NCBI GenBank assembly: GCA_012295275.1
Contig: CM022679.1
Span: 372,001-436,000, forward strand
Length of the DNA: 64,000 nt
Source of the DNA: Chrysomallon squamiferum
Lineage: Eukaryota > Mollusca > Gastropoda > Neomphalida > Peltospiridae
Direction: 5' to 3'
Shown here: positions 26,004-36,200 of the stretch, piece by piece
Numbering within the stretch: position 1 is the stretch's first letter
Layout: each line of letters opens with the position of its first letter
Position numbers and translations under genes: made by a program
Notes under the pieces: generated by a model
Told to the model about the DNA's origin: nothing
The model's input: the letters and a program-made list of their open reading frames with translations, nothing else
Databases searched by the model: none

Positions 26004-28040
26004 CTTATATACATATTTTTTCCCTACTTGAGATATTTTGGTTCTGCCAGGGAGTTGTAGTAGTAGTGTGAATCGTCAGGTAGAAAGAATTCATCTCCAG
26101 TCGTGCTGATTATCATCTTGGGCATCGTCAGCGTGTCATTGAAAGCTGAAACAGCCATCTTTTATTATTATTAATTTTTTATATATATTATTAAGGTAAG
26201 ATCTCAGTTGTTTCATTCTGAATGAGAACTAAATTTCACCAATATCAAAAAGGAATAACTGAGTATTACGTCAATTAATTACATTATTAAAAGAGATAAA
26301 ATGAATATTTGATTTTAAAGGACATTTTACATATGGGATCAATGTAGTCAGCCATCTTCTGAGTACGAGGATTGTCGAGATGTTCGGTGAAGTTGAGTTC
26401 GTAGTAGCTGTCGAAAGCGAATGTCCAGCCACCGTACGCCCGGAAGTGATGATGTAGATTCTTAAAAAAAAGAAGGATTTGTTTTATCTATTATATTAAA
26501 TTAAATGCTTTCACTATCTCTACTGAAGATTAAAAGTAAACACGTTTTCTCTATTACATTAAATAAACACTTAAGTATCTGTACTGCATATTAACAATAA
26601 ACACATCTTCTCTGTAATAATTATTTATAGTTTAAACTGTTTACGGATAAAAAGTTGACTACTTTTCTGTTTCATTGTCTTACTTTGACCATGTGTAACA
26701 GATCCATGACAATGGGGACGATGGCCTTCACACGTGCATCCACTGCTCCCGTCGTCCACGTCGTCCAGCCTCGCTAGTGAAAACAAACAAACAAAGTTTT
26801 CATGTATAATTCAGATCCTGTGATACAGACAGACAAACAAAGTTTTCATGTATAATTCAGATCCTGTCATACATACAGACAAACAATGTTTTCATGTATA
26901 ATTCAGATCCTGTCATGCATACAGACAAACAAATAATGTTCTCATGTATAATTCAGATCATGCCATGCATACAGACAAACAAAAAGTGTTCTTGTTTAGA
27001 AATCAAATCTTGTCAAGCACACAGACACTGAAGTAATATACTTGTTTAGAATTTAAATCTGATCACATTCATATAGACATATAAGCAATGTATTTGTTAA
27101 GAATTAAAATCTTATCACATGCAGACAGAAACACAAACAAATCTTCTAACATGTACAGTAACCTGACTGCGTGAATTAACCAGTTTGTATGCAACACAAA
27201 ATGTATTCTGTGAAGCGTGCGTACTTTGGAGGCTCCAGCCACGTAGAACCGGTCAAGTTTTGTTGTAACATGTTTCTTCACCGCCACGTCTGCCATTGTG
27301 TCCAGTGCTCTTACAGAGGCCTGTTTACAGTGAGAAAGAAAAAAAGAAAGAAAGCAAAAAATATATATGTGTGTGTTATAGTGAATTTTTGAAACCAGAC
27401 ATTACCTATTGGTACCTACTGCAAAATGTTTAGTTTAATGCAGAATATCTAATACTTTTATTAGCTTTATTGTCAATGGTACCGTGATACTTTTAAAATA
27501 AATTAAATATCATTAAGTTATTGTCGGTTGTTTGATATTTATTACACATCAATTTCGGTAATTCGGACAAAGTCGCGAGAGAAGACCCGCTGAAAATGTT
27601 CATTAACAGCAAGAGTTCTTTCCCTTTGACAGGACATCAGAGTGTTTGTTAGCATTGCAGTGATTTGATATACAAGATCTTGAAAACACGCTACAAAAGT
27701 TGTCTTGATACGAATGACAAAACGTACAACGTTTCGTCACTTTCTGTACATTTTATCACCAGGGCCACGGTGTCAACTGACTACACATACAACTACAACT
27801 AATGTTTTTTGTTTTTTTCTTTCAACGAGAATTACGGATGCAAACTAATCTCATTAGCGTCAGCCAATCAGCGATAGGTACTAGTCAGCACTGGTAATTG
27901 TTTACATTTGTCTCCGATTACGTTTCCTTTTCGCGTCATTAAAGTTTTATGTTGGTATCGCGATTCGATCGCTGCTCTATCATATAATTAGTTGGTGAAA
28001 CAGGACAGTCTGTTTAGTCATATATATGTATGAACTGAGA

Positions 28041-28076
<36 letters not shown>

Positions 28077-28418
28077 TGTGTGTCTGGTGTGTATGTGTGT
28101 GTATGTATGTGTGTGTCTGGTGTGTGTGTGTGTATATGTGTGTGTGCGTGTGTTTGTGTTTGTCTGGTGTGTGTGTGTATGTGTATGAGTGTGTATGTGT
28201 GTGTGTGTGTGTCTGGTGTGTGTATGTGTTTGTGTGTGTTTAAGCATGATCAGACTAAACATAGACAAAATTCGGGAACGCACTTTCACAGGCGGGCAAA
28301 GTTCAAACATGACCTCAGAAACGTCGTTAAATGCCTCTGACATAACTCATACGTATGCCACCCATTCTGCTAACCCTGATCCTGTAAAGTTTATATGTGT
28401 GGATATGTATGTGTGCCT

Positions 28419-28498
<80 letters not shown>

Positions 28499-29822
28499 CA
28501 CTCTGTGTGTGTATGTGTGTATTTCAATTATCACCTTTGTCATAGGAAAGCGAAGAAGAAATTCAGGGTCCGTTTGGTTCTCTTGTACAAATGTCTTCCA
28601 TGTCCACGCGATGATGGAGTCTTCGCCTCTAGCCTTGTGAGTCGGGTCTGCCTAGCAACACAGCACCAGGTAAACTTTACATTTTATATATGTATATGTA
28701 CGTATGTATGCATGTATGTGTTTGTGTGTATATGTGTGTGTTTTTGTATGCATGTATGTATGTACGCACGCACATAAGGATATATGCATATGTATATGTA
28801 TTTGTATGTCACTTTTAGTGTGTGAACTTTATTATACTATTTAGATCGATTTATGTATTATCTTTCTCTGACACGTCATTTTAACTGGACCTATCTGATT
28901 AGTTGTTTCGTCTCTGTTACACTGTCAGTAAGAAATGTGATTTTATTTTGTGTCTCTGTTACATTCAATAAGAAGTTATTTTATTATGTGACAACTGTGT
29001 CTTTGTTACACCATCAGTAAGAATTGTTATTTTATTTTGTGACCAATTGTGACTCTGTTACAGTCCGTAAGAATTGTTATTTTGTTATGGGACCAGTTGT
29101 GTCTCTGTTACACTGTCAGTAAGAATTGTTATTTTATTATGCGACCAATTGTCTCTGTTACACAGACAGAAAGTCTTGCTATTTTATTGCATGATGAATT
29201 GTGGAGAGTAAATTTCAGATATGAAAAGTGAAATGTTGGACAAGTGATGCAATAAGAAGTGAGTAAAAGTAAATAAATGTAAAATAAATAAAATTAATTA
29301 GATACACATTTACCTTTTAGTTTTCAGATTAACTCTCTACGCTGCTAGTTTGGGCAAGCCGACTCGTGTGTGTGTGTGTGTGTGTGTGGTGCGCGTGTGT
29401 GTAAGTACCTGTTAACGTGAAACTTACAGCAAATGTGATCGGTTCGTTTGGTATCATTTTTAAATTTCCACCGATCATTCCAGTGCTAACAGCCATCATT
29501 ATCGACAACGCGACAAAGTTTTCTGTTATTTCCGGAGGCCTTGTATTAAAAATAAAAATAAAAATAAAAGTAAGACTCAAACAGTACAAAATTATAGTTA
29601 CATTTATCTGTAAGAGACACAAAGTTAAATATTTGTGACACTCACGGATTATGATTGGATCCGCCTTCGATGAACAGAAAGGCGTCATTGGGATATGTCA
29701 AATTATCCGGAACCGTCATGGAGAGATAGTGCCACCAGATCGGTTGACTAGACACCGCATCTGAAATCACGTGATATCTTTATTAAATATAACAAATTTA
29801 CAGTTTACTTAGTAGTCGTGTT

Positions 29823-29896
<74 letters not shown>

Positions 29897-30742
29897 AAAC
29901 AGAAGTAATGATAACAGTTACGATGATAATAAAGTATTACTGATATTTGTGTTCTATATATATACGTATGTGATAGATTACACGTTTTAATAAAGCTACA
30001 CGTCTGACAGATAGTACACGTTTTAATAAAGCTACACGTCTGACAGATAGTACACGTTTTAATAAAGCAACACGTCTGACACATATTACACGTTTTAGTA
30101 AAGCTCCATGTCTGACATAGACTACACGTTTTAATAAAGGTACACGTCTGACATAGACTACACGTTTTAATAAAGGTACACGTCTGACAGATACTACACG
30201 TTTTAATAAAGCAACATGTCTGACAGATATTACACGTTTTAGTAAAGCTACACGTCTGACACATATTACACGTTTTAGTAAAGCTACACGTCTGACAGAT
30301 AGTACACGTTTTAGTAAAGCTACACGTCTGACAGATATTACACGTTTTAGTAAAGCTACACGTCTGACAGATATTACACGTTTTAGTAAAGCTACACGTC
30401 TGACACATATTACACGTTTTAATAAAGGTACACGTCTGACAGATAGTACACGTTTTAGTAAAGCTACACGTCTGACACATATTACACGTTTTAGTAAAGC
30501 TACACGTCTGACAGATACTACACGTTTTAATAAAGGTACACGTCTGACACATATTACACGTTTTAATAAAGGTACACGTCTGACACATATTACACGTTTT
30601 AATAAAGGTACACGTCTGACAGATACTACACGTTTTAATAAAGGTACACGTCTGACAGATACTACACGTTTTAATAAAGGTACACGTCTGACAGATATTA
30701 TACGTTTGAATATCGCTATACATCTGATAGATATGAAATATT

Positions 30743-30785
<43 letters not shown>

Positions 30786-31019
30786 GGAAAGGAAAGAAAA
30801 AAAACATTTTGACATGATTGATTTAATGGGTCTGTAATTACCTGTCTTCCATTTTTGTGACGTCATATTGATAACATAATGGGTAAACCCCTCTCCTCTA
30901 ATGGTTCTCAGAATCTCGTATTTATAGTGAGGATCTGGTCTAAAAACATAATTATACAACGCTGACGATGTCGTACTTGGTATAGAAACAGACAAAACCA
31001 GGAGCAGTCTTAGCAACAT
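21100..31019 (-). CDS. PhoPQ-activated pathogenicity-related / AprA-like secreted protein (14 exons, 481 aa)
   Basis: Exons in transcript order: 31019-30842, 29760-29646, 29539-29428, 28651-28535, 27320-27225, 26773-26684, 26460-26331, 26145-26028, 24687-24600, 23307-23269, 23016-22928, 21950-21863, 21406-21341, 21219-21100. All junctions are GT-AG and in phase, and 1446 nt give 481 aa plus stop. The N-terminus (MLLRLLLVLSVSIPSTTSSA) is a signal peptide, and several N-x-S/T sites (Asn51, 79, 160, 259) fit a secreted glycoprotein. Family landmarks: WWHYLSMTVP, FIEGGSNHN, the nucleophile elbow GASKRGWTTW (Ser205, split between exons 5 and 6), TTGDEFF (Asp297), PNAEHS (His326), RDFRLLV, and a Cys-containing end. 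By analogy with alpha/beta-hydrolases, Ser205-Asp297-His326 is the likely triad. In Dictyostelium the family member AprA is a secreted proliferation repressor; in bacteria, PqaA is PhoPQ-regulated. The substrate here is unknown. Confidence 0.92.
22213..22738 (-). mobile_element. Truncated Tigger/pogo DNA transposon in intron 11 of the AprA-like gene
   Basis: The minus-strand ORF from 22473 starts MDRKKVSAKDSAEKKK and continues into MSIELKHEIIEKHE, then a stop, then GVRVVNMARQYERNT and LAKGVILISKL. This is the CENP-B-type N-terminal helix-turn-helix of Tigger-like transposases (TIGD1 group). The upstream part (to 22738) is the usual 5' end with repeated CGAGTTACGA motifs. The copy stops about 85 codons in; the DDE domain and the far terminus are missing. 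It is therefore a 5' fragment with an in-frame stop and no coding potential. Confidence 0.8.
22745..22920 (-). repeat. About 37-bp minisatellite just inside the exon 11 donor
   Basis: Four to five copies of GTAGGACGAGATGGAGATAT plus TTCTTATGTCTGT (plus-strand sense). The array begins only about 10 bp after the exon 11 donor at 22927. Confidence 0.85.
23071..23160 (+). repeat. (GA)n microsatellite
   Basis: About 45 uninterrupted GA units in the intron between exons 10 and 11 of the AprA-like gene. Confidence 0.97.
23850..24075 (+). pseudogene. Relic of a non-LTR retrotransposon reverse transcriptase C-terminus
   Basis: The plus strand encodes VEKTEIFTYLGSATDIEW, resembling the FxYLGS motif found in many LINE reverse transcriptases just after the catalytic palm. 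A frameshift then leads into RIGKLGEEH-like sequence where those proteins have an RIxxA segment. It lies inside intron 9 of the AprA-like gene, antisense to it. It is short and degraded. Confidence 0.4.
24330..24596 (-). repeat. About 30-bp minisatellite abutting the exon 9 donor
   Basis: Around nine diverged copies of GTGTTTATGTAGAAAAATTC plus GAGTACT. On the minus strand the exon 9 donor region reads ACA|GTAAGTACTCGAATTTTCC, and array units read ACAGTACTCGAATTTTTC, so the array looks derived from the exon-intron boundary. Confidence 0.8.
24870..25665 (+). repeat. 39-bp minisatellite, about 20 copies
   Basis: The unit holds AACAGTCGTATCAAATATCA followed by AACAGCATTCACTTGTAAT. Some copies lack four bases. 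The 39-bp period is a multiple of three, so opposite-strand ORFs show a 13-residue repeat; it lies within intron 8. Confidence 0.95.
25871..25998 (+). repeat. (TA)n/(TG)n compound microsatellite
   Basis: TA runs at 25871-25902 and 25918-25936, followed by an uninterrupted GT run to 25998, ending about 30 bp from exon 8. Confidence 0.97.
26790..27010 (+). repeat. About 55-bp minisatellite in intron 5 of the AprA-like gene
   Basis: Four to five copies of TTTTCATGTATAATTCAGAT plus CCTGTCATACATACAGACAAACAA. The same unit occurs in reverse orientation at 32815-33235. Confidence 0.85.
28040..28240 (+). repeat. (TG)n-rich microsatellite
   Basis: Irregular GT run with CTGGTGTGT interruptions. Cys/Val-rich ORFs across it are artefacts. 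Confidence 0.95.
28423..28494 (+). repeat. (CT)n microsatellite
   Basis: About 36 CT units, roughly 40 bp from the donor side of exon 4 (28535). Confidence 0.97.
29822..29894 (+). repeat. (TAA)n microsatellite in intron 1
   Basis: About 24 uninterrupted triplets. The mirror copy is at 32165-32220. Confidence 0.97.
29966..30715 (-). repeat. 36-bp tandem array in intron 1, about 21 copies
   Basis: The unit contains ACACGTTTTAATAAAGCTAC and ACGTCTGACAGATAGT. Its 36-bp period gives 12-residue periodic ORFs in two frames of the minus strand, one fused by chance to the real exon 1. The 360-codon reading frame from 31019 is therefore exon 1 plus intronic repeat. Confidence 0.95.
30738..30785 (+). 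repeat. (AAT)n microsatellite
   Basis: Triplet run between the 36-bp array and exon 1. Confidence 0.95.
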
Positions 31020-31140
31020 GGCAGCCGAAGAGATGTGAGAAATGATTTGCTGGACTTAGACCGAGTTATCAGCTTTAGTCACGCGAGTATCTTGTGACAC
31101 GATTTCTTATCTCAAGTAATAAATCCAGATAACTATAAAC
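31020..31140 (-). promoter_or_regulatory. Putative promoter / 5'UTR of the AprA-like gene
   Basis: The start codon at 31019-31017 has a good context (GCTGCC before ATG). The upstream minus-strand sequence has no TATA box. It holds GATA-type motifs (AGATAAG and TGATAAC) and a few CpGs. The transcription start cannot be placed. Confidence 0.3.
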
Positions 31141-31180
31141 TTGATAAACACGTAATTTTCCTTTTTTTTCTTTTTCTTAA

Positions 31181-31192
31181 ATAATAATAATC

Positions 31193-31233
<41 letters not shown>

Positions 31234-31234
31234 C
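31181..31234 (+). repeat. (AAT)n microsatellite upstream of the AprA-like gene
   Basis: Triplet run about 160 bp upstream of the start codon, followed by ATC triplets. Confidence 0.95.
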
Positions 31235-31436
31235 GTCATCATCATCATTATTACTAATGTCATAATTGTTATTATTGTTATTATTAATATAATAATCTGA
31301 TCGGTGCAGATCACAGAACAAGGCTTCTTGTGAAATGTCTTAACTGAACAATGAAACAACAAACAATTTGCGAATAGCACATACTAATACTAGTTCTCGA
31401 TACAAATAAAAAATAAAATGTAATGAAATGAAATAC

Positions 31437-31500
31437 ATAGGTAAATAAATAAATAAATAAATACATTTTTAAATAAATAAATAAACAAATAAATAATTTA
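31437..31500 (+). repeat. (AAAT)n microsatellite
   Basis: Tetranucleotide run between the promoter region and the telomere-like block. Confidence 0.9.
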
Positions 31501-31550
31501 GAAAGTTTATGATTACTGTAAAATTCAAGGACTACGGTTAGTGTTATGGT

Positions 31551-31600
31551 TTAGGGTTAGGGTTAGGGTTAGGGTTGCAAGGTAAGGGTTAGTATTAGGA
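31551..31600 (+). repeat. Interstitial telomere-like repeat, (TTAGGG)4 plus degenerate copies
   Basis: Four perfect TTAGGG units occupy 31551-31574, followed by TT, GCAAGG, TAAGGG and TTAGTATTAGG. The block lies only about 12 bp from the start of the right arm of the inverted duplication. Confidence 0.93.
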
Positions 31601-31611
31601 TGACTTAGTGT

Positions 31612-32162
31612 AATATCTGTCAGACATGTTGCTTTACTAAAACGTGTAATATGTGTCAGACGTGTTGCTTTATTAAAACGTGTAGTATCTGTCAGACGTG
31701 TAGCTTTATTAAAACGTGTACTATCTGTCAGACGTGTAGCTTTATTAAAACGTGTAGTATCTGTCAGACGTGTTGCTTTATTAAAACGTGTACTATCTGT
31801 CAGACGTGTAGCTTTATTAAAACGTGTAATATGTGTCAGACGTGTAGCTTTACTAAAACGTGTAATATGTGTCAGACGTGTTGCTTTATTAAAACGTGTA
31901 GTATCTGTCAGACATGTAGCTTTATTAAAACGTGTACTATCTGTCAGACGTGTAGCTTTATTAAAACGTGTAATATGTGTCAGACATGTAGCTTTATTAA
32001 AACGTGTACTATCTGTCAGACGTGTAGCTTTATTAAAACGTGTACTATCTGTCAGACGTGTAGCTTTATTAAAACGTGTAATCTATCACATACGTATATA
32101 TATAGAACACAAATATCAGTAATACTTTATTATCATCGTAACTGTTATCATTGCTTCTGTTT

Positions 32163-32221
<59 letters not shown>

Positions 32222-32814
32222 CCAACACGACTACTAAGTAAACTGTAAATTTGTTATATTTAATAAAGATATCACGTGATTTCAGATGCGGTGTCTAGTC
32301 AACCGATCTGGTGGCACTATCTCTCCATGACGGTTCCGGATAATTTGACATATCCCAATGACGCCTTTCTGTTCATCGAAGGCGGATCCAATCATAATCC
32401 GTGAGTGTCACAAATATTTAACTTTGTGTCTCTTACAGATAAATGTAACTATAATTTTGTACTGTTTGAGTCTTACTTTTATTTTTATTTTTATTTTTAA
32501 TACAAGGCCTCCGGAAATAACAGAAAACTTTGTCGCGTTGTCGATAATGATGGCTGTTAGCACTGGAATGATCGGTGGAAATTTAAAAATGATACCAAAC
32601 GAACCGATCACATTTGCTGTAAGTTTCACGTCAACAGGTACATACACACACGCGCACCACACACACACACACACACACACGAGTCGGCTTGCCCAAACTA
32701 GCAGCGTAGAGAGTTAATCTGAAAACTAAAAGGTAAATGTGTATCTAATTAATTTTATTTATTTTACATTTATTTACTTTTACTCACTTCTTATTGCGTC
32801 ACTTGTCCAACATT
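31612..32814 (+). repeat. Right arm of the inverted duplication
   Basis: The arm starts inside the 36-bp array (about 13 copies to 32090), continues through TTA triplets and inverted copies of exons 2 and 3, and ends at 32814, opposite 29231. Exon 1 is not duplicated. Confidence 0.93.
32286..32618 (+). pseudogene. Inverted partial copy of AprA-like exons 2 and 3
   Basis: Exon 2' is 32286-32400 and exon 3' is 32507-32618. Both keep intact splice sites and encode the same residues as the minus-strand exons (from DAVSSQPIWWHYL to NEPITFA). No signal-peptide exon precedes them, and no exon 4 to 14 counterpart follows within the window, so this is a gene fragment. It could still be transcribed as antisense to the parent exons. 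Confidence 0.85.
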
Positions 32815-33235
32815 TATATGTATGTATGTCAGGATCTGAATTATACATCAAACCTTTGTTTGTCTGTATGTATGAGAGGATCTGAATTATACGTGAAAAC
32901 ACTGTTTGTTTGTATGTATGACAGGATCTGAATTGAACATGAAAACATTGTCTGTATGAAAGACATGATCTGAATTATACATAAAAGCTTTGTTTGTCAG
33001 TATAAATGACAGGATCTGAACTATACATGAAAACTTTGTTTCTCAGCGTGTATGGTAGCATCTGAATTATACATCAAACCTTTGTTTGTTTGTATGTATG
33101 ACAGGATCTGAATTATACAGGAAAACATTGTTTGTTTGTATGTATGACAGGATCAGAATTATACAGGAAAACATTGTTTGTTTGTATGTATGACAGGATC
33201 TGAATAATACACGAAAACATTGTTTGTCTGTATGA
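32815..33235 (+). repeat. Inverted copy of the intron-5 minisatellite
   Basis: Seven to eight diverged units of TATGACAGGATCTGAATTAT plus ACATGAAAACATTGTTTGT, the reverse complement of the array at 26790-27010. It directly follows exon 3' of the inverted copy; exons 4 and 5 are missing between them. Confidence 0.85.
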
Positions 33236-36200
33236 CTCGCCCCGCTGGCGTGCACCTTTTTTCCACGCGCAAAATGCGCAAAACGCATTTTATTTTTGAC
33301 TGTGCACGTGGGAAAAATCGGGCGCACATACCCAAAAGTGGGGCAAGGGTTGCCCTACACGGGTGAAAAGTGCCGCACGCCCCACCCAAGGGGAACAACT
33401 CGTTTCCGACACGTGCACAAAAAACGCACATATTTTTGAAAATTTGCTCGTTTTTTTTTCAAACGCATTTTCTAAAGGTGCAGCACCTTTGGAAAATGTT
33501 GGAAACCATTTTGCCACACTCGCCCCGACGGCGCGCACCTTTTGCACACGTTGAAATATTTTTCCCGACAGGACGGAATAGTGCCACACGGATTTTCAAC
33601 TTTTGAAAATCGAATTTTTTCAAGTTTCGTTGAAAATGCTAGGGGTACCTTATTCAAAGTGCAATAACTTTTTCTGTGCACGTGGGAAAAATCGGGCGCA
33701 CATACCCAAAAGTGGGGCAAGGGTTGCCCTACACGGGTGAAAAGTGCCGCACGCCACCCCAAGGGGAACAACTCGTTTCCGACACGTGCACAAAAAACGC
33801 ACATATTTTTGAAAATTTTCGCTTTTTTTTTTCAAACGCATTTTCTAAAGGTGCAGCACCTTTGGAAAATGTTGGAAACCATTTTGCCACACTCGCCCCG
33901 ACGGCGCGCACCTTTTGCACACGTTGAAATATTTTTCCCGACAGGACGGAATAGTGCCACACGGATTTTCAACTTTTGAAAATCGAATTTTTTCAAGTTT
34001 CGTTGAAAATGCTAGGGGTACCTTATTCAAAGTGCAATACTTTTTCTGTGCACGTGGGAAAAATCGGGCGCACATACCCAAAAGTGGGGCAAGGGTTGCC
34101 CTACACGGGTGAAAAGTGCCGCACGCCGCACCCAAGGGGAACAACTCGTTTCCGACACGTGCACAAAAAACGCACATATTTTTTGAAAATTTGCTCGTTT
34201 TTTTTTCAAACGCATTTTCTAAAGGTGCAGCACCTTTGGAAAATGTTGGAAACCATTTTGCCACACTCGCCCCGACGGCGCGCACCTTTTGCACACGTTG
34301 AAATATTTTTCCCGACAGGACGGAATAGTGCCACACGGATTTTCAACTTTTGAAAATCGAATTTTTTCAAGTTTCGTTGAAAATGCTAGGGGTACCTTTT
34401 TCAAAGTGCAATAACTTTTTCTGTGCACGTGGGAAAAATCGGGCGCACATACCCAAAAGTGGGGCAAGGGTTGCCCTACACGGGTGAAAAGTGCCGCACG
34501 CCGCACCCAAGGGGAACAACTCGTTTCCGACACGTGCACAAAAAACGCACATATTTTTGAAAATTTGCTCGTTTTTTTTTCAAACGCATTTTCTAAAGGT
34601 GCAGCACCTTTGGAAAATGTTGGAAACCATTTTGCCACACTCGCCCCGACGGCGCGCACCTTTTGCACACGTTGAAATATTTTTCCCGACAGGACGGAAT
34701 AGTGCCACACGGATTTTCAACTTTTGAAAATCGAATTTTTTCAAGTTTCGTTGAAAATGCTAGGGGTACCTTTTTCAAAGTGCAATAACTTTTTCTGTGC
34801 ACGTGGGAAAAATCGGGCGCACATACCCAAAAGTGGGGCAAGGGTTGCCCTACACGGGTGAAAAGTGCCGCACGCCGCACCCAAGGGGAACAACTCGTTT
34901 CCGACACGTGCACAAAAAACGCACATATTTTGAAAATTTGCTCGTTTTTTTTTCAAACGCATTTTCTAAAGGTGCAGCACCTTTGGAAAATGTTGGAAAC
35001 CATTTTGCCACACTCGCCCCGACGGCGCGCACCTTTTGCACACGTTGAAATATTTTTCCCGACAGGACGGAATAGTGCCACACGGATTTTCAACTTTTGA
35101 AAATCGAATTTTTTCAAGTTTCGTTGAAAATGCTAGGGGTACCTTTTTCAAAGTGCAATAACTTTTTCTGTGCACGTGGGAAAAATCGGGCGCACATACC
35201 CAAAAGTGGGGCAAGGGTTGCCCTACACGGGTGAAAAGTGCCGCACGCCGCACCCAAGGGGAACAACTCGTTTCCGACACGTGCACAAAAAACGCACATA
35301 TTTTTGAAAATTTGCTCGTTTTTTTTTCAAACGCATTTTCTAAAGGTGCAGCACCTTTGGAAAATGTTGGAAACCATTTTGCCACACTCGCCCCGACGGC
35401 GCGCACCTTTTGCACACGTTGAAATATTTTTCCCGACAGGACGGAATAGTGCCACACGGATTTTCAACTTTTGAAAATCGAATTTTTTCAAGTTTCGTTG
35501 AAAATGCTAGGGGTACCTTTTTCAAAGTGCAATAACTTTTTCTGTGCACGTGGGAAAAATCGGGCGCACATACCCAAAAGTGGGGCAAGGGTTGCCCTAC
35601 ACGGGTGAAAAGTGCCGCACGCCGCACCGAAGGGGAACAACTCGTTTCCGACACGTGCACAAAAAACGCACATATTTTGTGCACGTGTCGGAAAAAATTC
35701 GTTTTTTTTTCAAACGCATTTTCTAAAGGTGCAGCACCTTTGGAAAATGTTGGAAACCATTTTGCCACACTCGCCCCGACGGCGCGCACCTTTTGCACAC
35801 GTTGAAATATTTTTCCCGACAGGACGGAATAGTGCCACACGGATTTTCAACTTTTGAAAATCGAATTTTTTCAAGTTTCGTTGAAAATGCTAGGGGTACC
35901 TTTTTCAAAGTGCAACTTTTTTTTTCTGTGCACGTGGGAAAAATCGGGCGCACATATACCAAAAAGTGGGGCAAGGGTTGCCCTACACGGGTGAAAAGTG
36001 CCGCACGCCGCACCCAAGGGGAACAACTCGTTTCCGACACGTGCACAAAAAACGCACATATTTTTGAAAATTTGCTCGTTTTTTTTTTCAAACGCATTTT
36101 CTAAAGGTGCAGCACCTTTGGAAAATGTTGGAAACGTTTTTGCCACACTCGCCCCGACGGCGCGCACCTTTTGCACACGTTGAAATATTTTTCCCGACAG

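Larger units (their letters stand above)
29231..30715 (-). repeat. Left arm of a large inverted duplication
   Basis: This arm contains exons 2 and 3 of the AprA-like gene, their introns, a (TAA)n run and the 36-bp array. It matches the reverse complement of 31612-32814. Mirror coordinates of the exons sum to 62046 on both sides. Exonic sequence in the arms is identical; intronic differences I can see are few, such as TTAACAGG versus TCAACAGG. Confidence 0.93.

Noticed and set aside
29966-30715. Possible CRISPR-like array (36-bp regular repeats)
   Set aside because: Units are directly adjacent with no unique spacers, and the host is a eukaryote.
29809-30807. 332-codon Cys-rich repeat protein (12-residue repeats)
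   Set aside because: It lies in intron 1 of the AprA-like gene, follows the 36-bp array, and a second frame of the same strand is equally open. The real exon 1 ends at a donor at 30842.
31651-32241. 196-codon ORF with the same Cys repeats in the right arm
   Set aside because: It is the mirrored copy of the intronic 36-bp array.
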